From the IMG/VR virus record IMGVR_UViG_3300044712_000163, positions 1 through 57,485 of that record: DNA of 57,485 bases; one strand, 5' to 3'. The notes beneath the pieces were generated by a model, which had not been told where the DNA came from, did no database searches, and saw only the letters and a list, made by a program, of their open reading frames with translations. The translations under genes were made by a program, and so were the position numbers. This stretch comes from a virus. Of this stretch, positions 35,634 through 42,883 are shown piece by piece; the first letter of the stretch is position 1; every line of letters starts with the position of its first letter.

Positions 35634-37513
35634 CTAGATTAGTTACACTCGACTTCGAGACTTATTACAGTAAAGATTACGGTCTTAAGAAATACACTAC
35701 GGAAGCCTATATTCGTGATCCACAGTTCGAGGTCATCGGTGTAGCTGTGAAAGTAGATAACTACCCAACTGATTGGTTCAGTGGGACTATGGAAGAAACA
35801 AAGGAATGGTTACATGCGATACCTTGGGATGAAGCTAATTTGGTTTGCCACAACACTGCATTTGATGGTGCTATCCTTAATTGGCATTTCGGTATTAGGC
35901 CTCGTTACTACATGGATACTCTTTCTATGTCTCGTCCATTACACGGGCTTAATGTTGGTGGTAGTTTGGCAGCGCTTGCGAAGCACTATGTCATCGGTAC
36001 GAAAGGCACGGAAGTTGTAGATGCTCTTGGTAAACGGCGACTTGACTTTGAGCCAGGTGAGCTAGCCAAGTACGGTGAGTACTGTAAAAATGATACGGAA
36101 CTTACTTACACCTTATTTAACCTGCTAAAGCCTGAAATTCCAGCTAAGGAAATGTACATGATTGACCTTATGCTGCGGATGTTTATTGACCCAGTGTTAG
36201 AGCTCGATGCAAACAAACTCGAGACGCATCTAATTAATGTTCAACGTAAGAAAGAGATTCTGATGAACAGAATCTGTAACACGATTGGACGAGACGCACT
36301 TATGTCAAACCCTCAGTTTGCTGAGGTACTCAAGAAGATGGGTGTCGAACCACCTACTAAGATAAGTCTACGGACAGGAAAGGAATCGTATGCGTTTGGG
36401 AAAACAGATCCTGAGTTCAAGAAGCTACTCGATCATGAGGATGAGCGAGTTCAGGCTGTCGTCTCAGCACGTCTCGGTGTCAAAAGTACCTTGGAGGAGA
36501 CGAGAACGCAAGCGTTCCTTGGTATTGCGGAACGTGGGCCGCTCCCTATCCTTCTTAACTACTATGGGGCGCATACAGGTCGGGCGAGTGGTGGGGACAA
36601 AATCAATTTACAAAATCTCCCACGGGGCGGTGAGCTCCGTAAAAGTATGCGAGCGCCTGAGAAGCATAAACTTGTGGCGTCTGACTCAGCCCAGATTGAA
36701 GCGAGGGTTGTTGCATGGTTCGCTGGCGAAACTGAGCTGGTTGAGGCGTTTAGAAATAAAGTAGACATATATTCAGAGTTTGCTTCTGTTGTATATGAAA
36801 GACCAATTAACCGTAAACGAGTGGAGATTGTTGATGGAAAAGAAACATTCCCTGATTTTATCGAGGGGTTTGTCGGGAAGACTTGCATCTTGGGTCTTGG
36901 TTATGGAATGGGTAAGGACAAGTTTAAAGCCACGCTAAAGATCGGACAGGCTGGTGTATCAGTTGATATGCCACTATCTGATGCAGAGCGGGTGGTTACA
37001 GTTTATAGGCAGAAATATCCTAAGATCGTAGCCCTGTGGAAACAAGGGCAGGAAGCGTTAGACGCCATGATCAAAGGGTTTGAGTATGACCTAGGTGTTG
37101 GTATCAAGCTTAAATGCAAAGACAATAAGATTTACCTGCCTAACGGCATGTTTGTACACTATCCGAACCTACGCAAATCAGGCAACGAATACTTATATGA
37201 TGCACGATACGGGGCTAACAAGATTTACGGAGGTAAGGTAATCGAGAACGTGGTGCAGGCATTAGCTAGGATTATCGTGTTTGATCAGATGGCTAAGATT
37301 GACCAGCAGTTCCGTAAGAAAGACAGCAAGACCAATAGATTCAAGGTTGTACTGACAGTACATGACGAGGTTGTAGCTTGTGTACCTGAGGCTGCAGTAG
37401 GCAAGTGCGTCGAGTTCATGGAGAAAGCGATGTCTGTTCCGCCCTCTTGGTGTTCTGACTTACCAATTGCTTGTGAAGCTGCTTATGGCGATTCTTATGG
37501 TGATTGTAAATAA
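35630..37513 (+). CDS. DNA polymerase, family A
   Basis: The 627-aa replicative polymerase has an N-terminal 3'-5' exonuclease with Asp8 and Glu10 ('TLDFETYYS'), Asp79 ('CHNTAFDGAI') and Tyr151/Asp155 ('YCKND'). The polymerase domain has motif A 'ASDSAQIEARVVAWFAG' (Asp352), the fingers O-helix 'GKTCILGLGYGMGKDKF' (Lys417) and motif C 'LTVHDEVVA' (His578-Asp579-Glu580). All catalytic residues are present. The position matching Phe762 of E. coli Pol I is Leu421. It lies immediately before the nuclease genes and is coupled to the preceding small gene. Confidence 0.93.
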   Translation: MTRLVTLDFETYYSKDYGLKKYTTEAYIRDPQFEVIGVAVKVDNYPTDWFSGTMEETKEWLHAIPWDEANLVCHNTAFDGAILNWHFGIRPRYYMDTLSMSRPLHGLNVGGSLAALAKHYVIGTKGTEVVDALGKRRLDFEPGELAKYGEYCKNDTELTYTLFNLLKPEIPAKEMYMIDLMLRMFIDPVLELDANKLETHLINVQRKKEILMNRICNTIGRDALMSNPQFAEVLKKMGVEPPTKISLRTGKESYAFGKTDPEFKKLLDHEDERVQAVVSARLGVKSTLEETRTQAFLGIAERGPLPILLNYYGAHTGRASGGDKINLQNLPRGGELRKSMRAPEKHKLVASDSAQIEARVVAWFAGETELVEAFRNKVDIYSEFASVVYERPINRKRVEIVDGKETFPDFIEGFVGKTCILGLGYGMGKDKFKATLKIGQAGVSVDMPLSDAERVVTVYRQKYPKIVALWKQGQEALDAMIKGFEYDLGVGIKLKCKDNKIYLPNGMFVHYPNLRKSGNEYLYDARYGANKIYGGKVIENVVQALARIIVFDQMAKIDQQFRKKDSKTNRFKVVLTVHDEVVACVPEAAVGKCVEFMEKAMSVPPSWCSDLPIACEAAYGDSYGDCK

Positions 37514-37532
37514 ATTAGTGTAAGATATACAA

Positions 37533-37553
37533 AACCGCACTTAGCGGTTATTT
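37533..37553 (+). terminator. Weak hairpin after DNA polymerase
   Basis: AACCGC-ACTTA-GCGGTT is followed by ATTTCC, a short and imperfect U-run. It could be a weak terminator or a hairpin that sequesters the next ribosome site. It occupies most of the 54-base gap between polymerase and nuclease. Confidence 0.4.
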
Positions 37554-37567
37554 CCATTGGAGAACAC

Positions 37568-38221
37568 ATGGCGCTACCTAATGCATGGACATTCTCAGGA
37601 CTAGAAAAGTTCGAGACGTGCCCGAAACAGTTTTACCATACAAGAGTTAAACGGGATATTAAAGAGCCACCTACTGAGGCAATCAAATGGGGTGAAGCAG
37701 TTCATACCGCCCTAGAAGAACGAGTCAGAGATGGCAAACCATTACCCGAAGGTATGGAGCAGTGGGAAGGTTTAGCAGCGAAGTTAGCAGCACTACCTGG
37801 CGATAAGCTATGCGAGTACAAGATGTCTGTAAACGAAAGCTTTGAAGCATGCGATTGGTGGGAGTCATGGTCTCGTGGTATTGCTGACTTAATTATTGTT
37901 CATGAGTCTAAGGCGATTAACCTTGACTACAAGACTGGTAAACGTAAACCAACAGAGCAGTTAGAGTTATATGCAGCTTATACGTTTGCTTGTTTTCCAC
38001 ATGTGAAAGAAGTAGAGACAGGGTTTGTTTGGCTTAAAGACAAACGAATTGATAAAGAAAAGTTTACAAGAGATGATATTCCTAAAATATGGCAGGGCTT
38101 CTTACCTCGAGTGATTAAACTGGAAGATGCATACGAACGAGATAAATGGCCTTGTAAGCCATCGGGATTGTGCAAAGGCTGGTGTCCAGTTAAAACATGT
38201 GACTATTACAAGGATAAGTAA
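37568..38221 (+). CDS. Cas4/RecB-like PD-(D/E)XK nuclease
   Basis: The 217-aa protein has 'FSGLEKFETCPKQFYHTRVK' (Cys18), 'GEAVHTALEERV', then 'GIADL' (Asp107) and 'LDYKTGKRKP' (Asp120, Lys122) with 'EQLELYAAYTF' after it, the RecB motif order. The C-terminal cluster 'CKPSGLCKGWCPVKTC' gives four cysteines, so with Cys18 an iron-sulphur cluster is likely, as in Cas4 and AddB. Probably a DNA end-resection exonuclease for recombination or host DNA degradation. No CRISPR array or cas genes are near. Confidence 0.83.
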   Translation: MALPNAWTFSGLEKFETCPKQFYHTRVKRDIKEPPTEAIKWGEAVHTALEERVRDGKPLPEGMEQWEGLAAKLAALPGDKLCEYKMSVNESFEACDWWESWSRGIADLIIVHESKAINLDYKTGKRKPTEQLELYAAYTFACFPHVKEVETGFVWLKDKRIDKEKFTRDDIPKIWQGFLPRVIKLEDAYERDKWPCKPSGLCKGWCPVKTCDYYKDK

Positions 38222-38520
38222 TGGCACAGACACCTGAGGGCAAAGTAAAAGACGGAGTTAAAAAAGTCTTAAAGGCTCACGGTATTTGGTTCTACATGCC
38301 AGTAGCAGGCCCATTCAGTGCACATGGAATACCTGATTTTGTGTGTATCTGGAACGGCAAATTTCTTGCAATAGAAACCAAAGCTAAGGGTAAAATAACT
38401 AATTTAACCCCCAATCAAGAGCGGGTAATAGCGGAGATAAATAAGCATGGCGGTATGGCGATAGTAGTAGATGACCCCAAGACCGTAGAGGAATTTTTAA
38501 ATGAACGTAGAAGCAACTAG
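38221..38520 (+). CDS. VRR-NUC domain nuclease
   Basis: The 99-aa protein has 'SAHGIPDFVCIWNGKFLAIE' with Asp39 and Glu52, then 'TKAKGKITNLTPNQERVIAE' (Lys54), the GxPD...ExK core of VRR-NUC. Such small proteins are structure-specific nucleases. It starts on the last base of the Cas4-like stop and its end overlaps the HNH gene by 20 bases. It probably resolves branched DNA in replication. Confidence 0.83.
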   Translation: MAQTPEGKVKDGVKKVLKAHGIWFYMPVAGPFSAHGIPDFVCIWNGKFLAIETKAKGKITNLTPNQERVIAEINKHGGMAIVVDDPKTVEEFLNERRSN

Positions 38521-38941
38521 GGCTTACCACAGACAATGGAGTAGGATTAATGCAGATAAAATTGCTGCAAAAAGACGTACGCCTGAAGGAAGAGAAAAAC
38601 AAAAAGCCGCTTCAAAGCGATATAGAGAAAAAAATCCTGAAGCAGATATGCTTAGAATTGTAAAACAATCTGCTCGCTTAAAAGGACTTGACTTTAATTT
38701 AACTAAAGAGGATATTGTTATCCCTACTGTTTGTCCTGTATTAGGTATTCCACTATATAAAGATGGCAGTAAGGGAGCAAATACTCCTTCAGTAGATAGA
38801 ATAAAACCAGAACTTGGTTATATAAAAGGTAATATTTTGATTGTAAGTTTGTTAGCAAATCGTATTAAAACAAATGCGACAGCAGAACAAATTCTTGCAG
38901 TCGGTAAATTTTATGCAGAGTTGGAGGCGCAACGTGGCTGA
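38501..38941 (+). CDS. HNH-type endonuclease, AT-rich
   Basis: The 146-aa protein has a very basic head ('AYHRQWSRINADKIAAKRRT') and a C-terminal 'PSVDRIKPELGYIKGNILIV' motif with Cys-Pro-Val-Leu ('CPVLGIPLYKDG'). This is the layout of HNH homing enzymes such as those of T5-like phages. The AT-rich codon use differs from the flanking VRR-NUC and zinc-finger genes. It overlaps both, so it was probably inserted later. Confidence 0.78.
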   Translation: MNVEATRAYHRQWSRINADKIAAKRRTPEGREKQKAASKRYREKNPEADMLRIVKQSARLKGLDFNLTKEDIVIPTVCPVLGIPLYKDGSKGANTPSVDRIKPELGYIKGNILIVSLLANRIKTNATAEQILAVGKFYAELEAQRG

Positions 38942-39131
38942 CATCGTGGACACTGCAAATGATTTAGTAGCATTAAGTGAGGAGCTTGCATTACGTGAGA
39001 TTCGAGCAAAGAAACCTGAGGCAGTTTACACAGGCGAATGTTTATTTTGTGGCGAACCATTAGAGTCGCCTAAGAGATGGTGTGATGCTGAGCATCGTGA
39101 CCGTTGGGAACTTGAAAGGAAACGCAAATGA
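38934..39131 (+). CDS. DksA/TraR-like zinc-finger protein
   Basis: I start at GTG 38934, which has GGAGG about 7 bases upstream and overlaps the HNH stop; a distal ATG at 38874 lies inside the HNH gene. The 65-aa protein begins ADIVDTANDLVALSEELALR, then 'KKPEAVYTGECLFCGEPLES' and 'RWCDAEHRDRWELERK'. The Cys-x2-Cys and Cys pattern and helical N-terminus match the TraR/DksA C4 family, which bind RNA polymerase. It may modulate host transcription. Confidence 0.72.
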   Translation: MADIVDTANDLVALSEELALREIRAKKPEAVYTGECLFCGEPLESPKRWCDAEHRDRWELERKRK

Positions 39132-39388
39132 ATAAAGGTGGGCCAACTAAAGCAGCGTACGATAAAGCGTACAACGCAAGACCTGAGGAAGTAGCTAAAC
39201 GTGTTAAACGTAACCAAGCCCGTGCTAAGTTAGAAGCTGCAGGTAAAGTCAGCAAAGGTGATGGTAAAGACGTAGACCACAAGACTCCATTAAAGCGAGG
39301 AGGCGGTAATGGTACAAGCAACCTGTCAGTCAAATCCAAAACAGAAAACAGAGGCTGGAGAAAAGGAAAGAGTGGGTACAACCCTTAA
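39128..39388 (+). CDS. Small HNH-like protein
   Basis: The 86-aa protein is very basic ('DKAYNARPEEVAKRVKRNQA') with 'GDGKDVDHKTPLKRGGGNG' and 'SNLSVKSKTENRGWRKGKSG'. The D-V-D-H and Asn spacing are those of small phage HNH proteins, some of which assist packaging. The final metal-binding residue of longer HNH enzymes is not obvious. It overlaps the zinc-finger gene by four bases. Confidence 0.7.
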   Translation: MNKGGPTKAAYDKAYNARPEEVAKRVKRNQARAKLEAAGKVSKGDGKDVDHKTPLKRGGGNGTSNLSVKSKTENRGWRKGKSGYNP

Positions 39389-39623
39389 CCATTTAGCCGA
39401 AGAAGTATTGCTACAGGAGATTTTTAAAGTAGATCAGGTATGTAGAAACTATGATCCATACACAATGGACACCACCTACTTTTTAATCAAAGATAAAGAC
39501 GTCGTATGCAAAATGACGTTTGATGATTTAACCCCGATAGAAGACAGAGTAACTGCAATTCGGGTGGCAATGAGGATAGAACATGGCAACGATAGTGAAG
39601 GCAAAGGAGGCAGTACTCCTTAA
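39372..39623 (+). CDS. Unknown 83-aa protein
   Basis: I start at GTG 39372 (VGTTLNHLAEEVLLQEIFKV), which has AAGG a short distance upstream; the distal ATG at 39309 lies in the HNH-like gene. The protein is acidic, with 'VDQVCRNYDPYTMDTTYFLI' and 'DDLTPIEDRVTAIRVAMRIE'. It overlaps the SNF2 gene by 41 bases. Not recognised. Confidence 0.55.
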   Translation: MGTTLNHLAEEVLLQEIFKVDQVCRNYDPYTMDTTYFLIKDKDVVCKMTFDDLTPIEDRVTAIRVAMRIEHGNDSEGKGGSTP

Positions 39624-41148
39624 GCTACGTAATCCCAAAAGGATTACAACAGTAATACCAACAGCCAAAATGATCCAACATAAGGGTCAAGACATAGTGG
39701 CTGTACCTCATCGCCCTGATGAAACCCGTATTCTGCGTCAACTCGGTTACGATGCACCTGACCCGATGAAGATGCACTATGTGTGGCCTAAGGCAGCAGG
39801 TAAGTTTGATCCGTTTGCAGCTCAGATTGAAACGGCTAACTTTGTCACTATGCACAACCGCTGCTTCATCCTTAACTCCATGGGCACTGGCAAGACAGTT
39901 AGTTCTCTGTGGGCCTATGACTACATGCGTAGTCGCAAACAAGTAAATAAAGCACTAATCATTTGCCCGCTATCTACCATGGAACGTACCTGGGCAGACG
40001 AAGTATTTAAGACATTCCCACATCTAGATGCCACAGTTTTGTATGGTAGCCGTGAGCGCAGGCAGAAGTTGCTTAAGGAAGATTCTCATCTATACATCAT
40101 AAACATTGATGGATTAAAGACTATTGAAGAAGACCTTAAGAAGCGTCCTGACATCGACTTGCTCATCATCGACGAAGTAGCTATGTTCCGTAACGGCACA
40201 ACAAATCGTTGGAAGACCATGAATGCCATAGCAAATAAGCAGAGCCAAAGACGTATATGGGCTTTGACTGGTATGCCAACACCTAACGCACCTACTGATG
40301 CGTGGGCCCAATGCAAGCTAGTTAATCCTAATTCAACAAACGTACCTAGTTATTTTGCTAGGGCTAGGGACACCCTAATGCGTCAGATTAGCCCGTTCAA
40401 GTGGGTAGCTAGGGAAACGGCTAACGATACTATCAAAGAGTGGATGCAGCCTGCTATACGATATTCACTAGACGACTGTACAGATTTACCGCCTCAGACC
40501 TTTATAAGCCGTGACGTAACAATGTCAGACGAACAGAAAAAAGCTTACAAAGAAATGCTCAGTAAGCTAAAGACTGAGTACGAAGGCGGTGAAGTTTTAG
40601 CTGTAAACGAAGCAGTTAAAGCCAATAAGCTAGTACAAATCGCTTGTGGCATGGCATATGCCGCAGATGGTAGTACAATCGCTATCCCTTGTAATCATCG
40701 GATAGAAGTACTCAAAGAAGTGATTGAGGAATCTGAGGGCAAAGTAATTGTGTTTATTCCGTTAACTGCAGTACTAGAACATGTAGCAGATGAGTTACGG
40801 CATCACTGGGATGTAGGTGTTATCCATGGTGCAACCTCTAAGTCAGATCGTGACGAGATATTTGATTCGTTTCAAAAGCGTCCTGACCCACATGTGCTAG
40901 TGGCAAACCCAGGGACTATGAGCCACGGGTTAACCCTAACTGCCGCAACGACAATTATTTGGTATGCTCCAGTTCACTCTAACGATACATACGAACAAGC
41001 GTGTGCACGTGTAAGAAGGCCGGGGCAGACTAGGACTACAGTTATTGTCCACATAGCAGCATCGGAAGTAGAAAGACGTATTTACGAAAGACTTAAAACA
41101 AAGCAGAAAATGCAGGGTCTTTTATTAGATATGATGAAAGAAGTGTAG
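39583..41148 (+). CDS. SNF2-family DNA helicase/translocase
   Basis: The 521-aa protein has the SF2 motifs in order: motif I 'NSMGTGKTVSS' (Lys104), motif II 'LLIIDEVAMF' (Asp197, Glu198), 'WALTGMPTPN' (motif III) and motif VI 'RVRRPGQT' (residues 476-483). It would translocate on double-stranded DNA, helping replication fork restart or recombination. It lies between the nuclease group and the SSB-like gene, which fits. The start overlaps the previous gene. Confidence 0.9.
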   Translation: MATIVKAKEAVLLKLRNPKRITTVIPTAKMIQHKGQDIVAVPHRPDETRILRQLGYDAPDPMKMHYVWPKAAGKFDPFAAQIETANFVTMHNRCFILNSMGTGKTVSSLWAYDYMRSRKQVNKALIICPLSTMERTWADEVFKTFPHLDATVLYGSRERRQKLLKEDSHLYIINIDGLKTIEEDLKKRPDIDLLIIDEVAMFRNGTTNRWKTMNAIANKQSQRRIWALTGMPTPNAPTDAWAQCKLVNPNSTNVPSYFARARDTLMRQISPFKWVARETANDTIKEWMQPAIRYSLDDCTDLPPQTFISRDVTMSDEQKKAYKEMLSKLKTEYEGGEVLAVNEAVKANKLVQIACGMAYAADGSTIAIPCNHRIEVLKEVIEESEGKVIVFIPLTAVLEHVADELRHHWDVGVIHGATSKSDRDEIFDSFQKRPDPHVLVANPGTMSHGLTLTAATTIIWYAPVHSNDTYEQACARVRRPGQTRTTVIVHIAASEVERRIYERLKTKQKMQGLLLDMMKEV

Positions 41149-41165
41149 TAACTACAGGAGGAAGT

Positions 41166-41549
41166 ATGAAGCTTAGTGATTTAGTAGCTAAATACATCGA
41201 ACTGCGTGATAAGAAGTACGAACTGAAACATCAGTACGATTTTAAAGCTGCGCAGCTTGACGAGGTATTAAGCAAGATAGAAGCAAAATTGCTGCAAGTC
41301 TTTGATACTGCAGGGATGGATTCGGTTAAGACCGAGTTTGGAACTGCGTACGCATCGACCAGAAGTACGGCTAGTGTGGCTGACAAAGAGACCTTTATGA
41401 ACTTTATCAAAGAAAATGAAGAGTGGTCGCTTATGGAAGTCCGTGCAGCAAAGCTAGCCATCGAGCAGTACAAAACGGCAAATGGTGATTTACCCCCAGG
41501 AGTAAATTATCGTGAAGAAAGAGTTGTAAATATTCGCAGATCGCAGTAA
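41166..41549 (+). CDS. Conserved phage protein beside the SSB-like gene
   Basis: The 127-aa protein (MKLSDLVAKYIELRDKKYEL) has a coiled N-terminal helix, 'MDSVKTEFGTAYASTRSTAS', 'FIKENEEWSLMEVRAAKLAI' and ends 'YREERVVNIRRSQ'. I know this type only as conserved hypothetical phage proteins next to single-strand DNA-binding genes. AGGAGGAAG precedes the ATG. A replication accessory role is plausible. Confidence 0.65.
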   Translation: MKLSDLVAKYIELRDKKYELKHQYDFKAAQLDEVLSKIEAKLLQVFDTAGMDSVKTEFGTAYASTRSTASVADKETFMNFIKENEEWSLMEVRAAKLAIEQYKTANGDLPPGVNYREERVVNIRRSQ

Positions 41550-41576
41550 TCTATTATCCCTACAGGAGAAAAACAA

Positions 41577-42482
41577 ATGACTAATATAGTCTCTTTTGAG
41601 TCTGGCAAACTGCCAGCATATTTAACTAGCATCAATGTTTCTGAATTAAATCAAGACCTTACGTCACATGCAAGTAGTGGCTTCCCCATTATGAGCATCA
41701 AAGGCAAGGTATTTACTTTGTCACGTGGCGACGAGAAGACTGTTCTACCTAACCCTAAAGACCCTGATAGCCCAGCTACAGCGATTGACGTGGTTATTGT
41801 TAAGGTAAACAAAGGCACTTCTAAAGTGTTCTACCTCAACGGCTACAAAGAAGGTGAGCAAGCTAAGCCTGATTGCTTCTCAAACAACGGTGACAAACCT
41901 GATGCTGGTTCTAAGAACCCACAAGCTAAGTCTTGCCAAGCCTGCCCACATAACCAGTGGGGTTCAAAGATTGGTGAGAACGGTGGTAAAGGTAAAGCAT
42001 GTCAAGATTCAGTACGTATTGCAATTGCTCCACCTGACCAAGTAAACGACCCAATGTTGTTGCGTGTGCCACCAGCTTCTATCAAAGCATTAGGTGAGTT
42101 AGGTACTGCATGTGCTAAACGTGGTGTTCCATACAATGCTGCAGTTACTAAGATTAGTTTTGACTTGGCATCTGCCACACCGAAGTTGTTGTTTAAGCCA
42201 GTTGGTTTGCTAGACGATGCAACATTTGCTGCAGTTCAAGAAGTAGCTAATAGCGATATCGTTCGTAACATCACAGGTAATGGATTCTCTTCAGAGCCAG
42301 CACCTGAGTTAGCCTCACCAAAAGCTGCGCCTCAAGAGGAAGACGCTACACCTGCAGAAACAGTTGCCAAGCCAGTAGCTAAAGCTAAGCCTAAAGCAGA
42401 AGAGCCAGAAGCTCCGAAAGCTAAACCAGTAGAGCTAGATGTTGGTGACCTTAATCTAGACGACTTAAACTTTGACGATTAA
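41577..42482 (+). CDS. SSB-like single-strand DNA-binding protein
   Basis: The 301-aa protein has a beta-rich N-terminal core, a cysteine cluster 'SCQACPHNQWGSKIGENG' and 'GKACQDSVRIAIAPPDQV' suggesting a metal site, then an Ala/Pro/Lys/Glu linker. The strongly acidic end is 'LDVGDLNLDDLNFDD'. The acidic tip is the hallmark of SSB proteins and of T7 gp2.5. Its place before the primase-helicase and after the helicase supports a role in coating single strands. The exact OB fold cannot be confirmed. Confidence 0.7.
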   Translation: MTNIVSFESGKLPAYLTSINVSELNQDLTSHASSGFPIMSIKGKVFTLSRGDEKTVLPNPKDPDSPATAIDVVIVKVNKGTSKVFYLNGYKEGEQAKPDCFSNNGDKPDAGSKNPQAKSCQACPHNQWGSKIGENGGKGKACQDSVRIAIAPPDQVNDPMLLRVPPASIKALGELGTACAKRGVPYNAAVTKISFDLASATPKLLFKPVGLLDDATFAAVQEVANSDIVRNITGNGFSSEPAPELASPKAAPQEEDATPAETVAKPVAKAKPKAEEPEAPKAKPVELDVGDLNLDDLNFDD

Positions 42483-42622
42483 GCGCCTTTAGCAGATGGG
42501 TGGGGGTGCAGCCCCCCGTAATATCCTCCAAGTCCTTCACGGGATGGTAAGCCTAAAACGTCAGGGCAATCTGCTTAGACGTGACGATCGGGAGAGACCG
42601 ATACACTTATTGGGAGCATTAA
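42483..42622 (+). ncRNA. Structured intergenic RNA, possible pseudoknot
   Basis: The 140 bases between the SSB-like stop and the next start hold AGCAGAT (42491-42497) able to pair with ATCTGCT (42569-42575), and ACGTC (42558-42562) able to pair with GACGT (42578-42582). The second pairing crosses the first, as in a pseudoknot. Hairpins GGGGG/CCCCC (42502-42506 with 42513-42517) and ATCGG/CCGAT (42587-42591 with 42598-42602) lie on either side. No terminator is seen. It may tune expression of the primase-helicase or be a small RNA. Confidence 0.45.
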
Positions 42623-42883
42623 ATGAACGTACAAATAGAACAAAGAAAAGTCGCTGGTGTAGCGATAGAAGCAAGTCGTATTTTGGCAGATAAAGGATTT
42701 AACAGAGGTGAGATTATCCTTGGCCTCTCAGAGTTAATTGGTCGCACAATTGTAGATTCAGTACAAGATACTATCCAAGCAGAGGAACTAATGAAGATTG
42801 TTGGTGGTCATATTGCTAAGACTATTGACATCGGAATCCAAGCAGCAAAAGGCGGTAAGTCATCTATTATCACGGGGGTATAA
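42623..42883 (+). CDS. Small helical protein before the primase-helicase
   Basis: The 86-aa protein (MNVQIEQRKVAGVAIEASRI) is all helix with 'RGEIILGLSELIGRTIVDSV' and ends 'AAKGGKSSIITGV'. GGGAG precedes the ATG. It directly precedes the primase-helicase gene with no gap, so it may be its cofactor or loader. Not recognised. Confidence 0.6.
   Translation: MNVQIEQRKVAGVAIEASRILADKGFNRGEIILGLSELIGRTIVDSVQDTIQAEELMKIVGGHIAKTIDIGIQAAKGGKSSIITGV

Noticed and set aside
37568-38221. Cas4 as part of a CRISPR system
   Set aside because: No array, Cas1 or Cas2 was seen; the gene fits a phage recombination nuclease.
42496-42693. ORF of 65 aa after the SSB-like gene
   Set aside because: Composition is odd (Arg-rich, no domain), it has no ribosome site and it overlaps the well-started gene at 42623; the RNA structure explains the region better.
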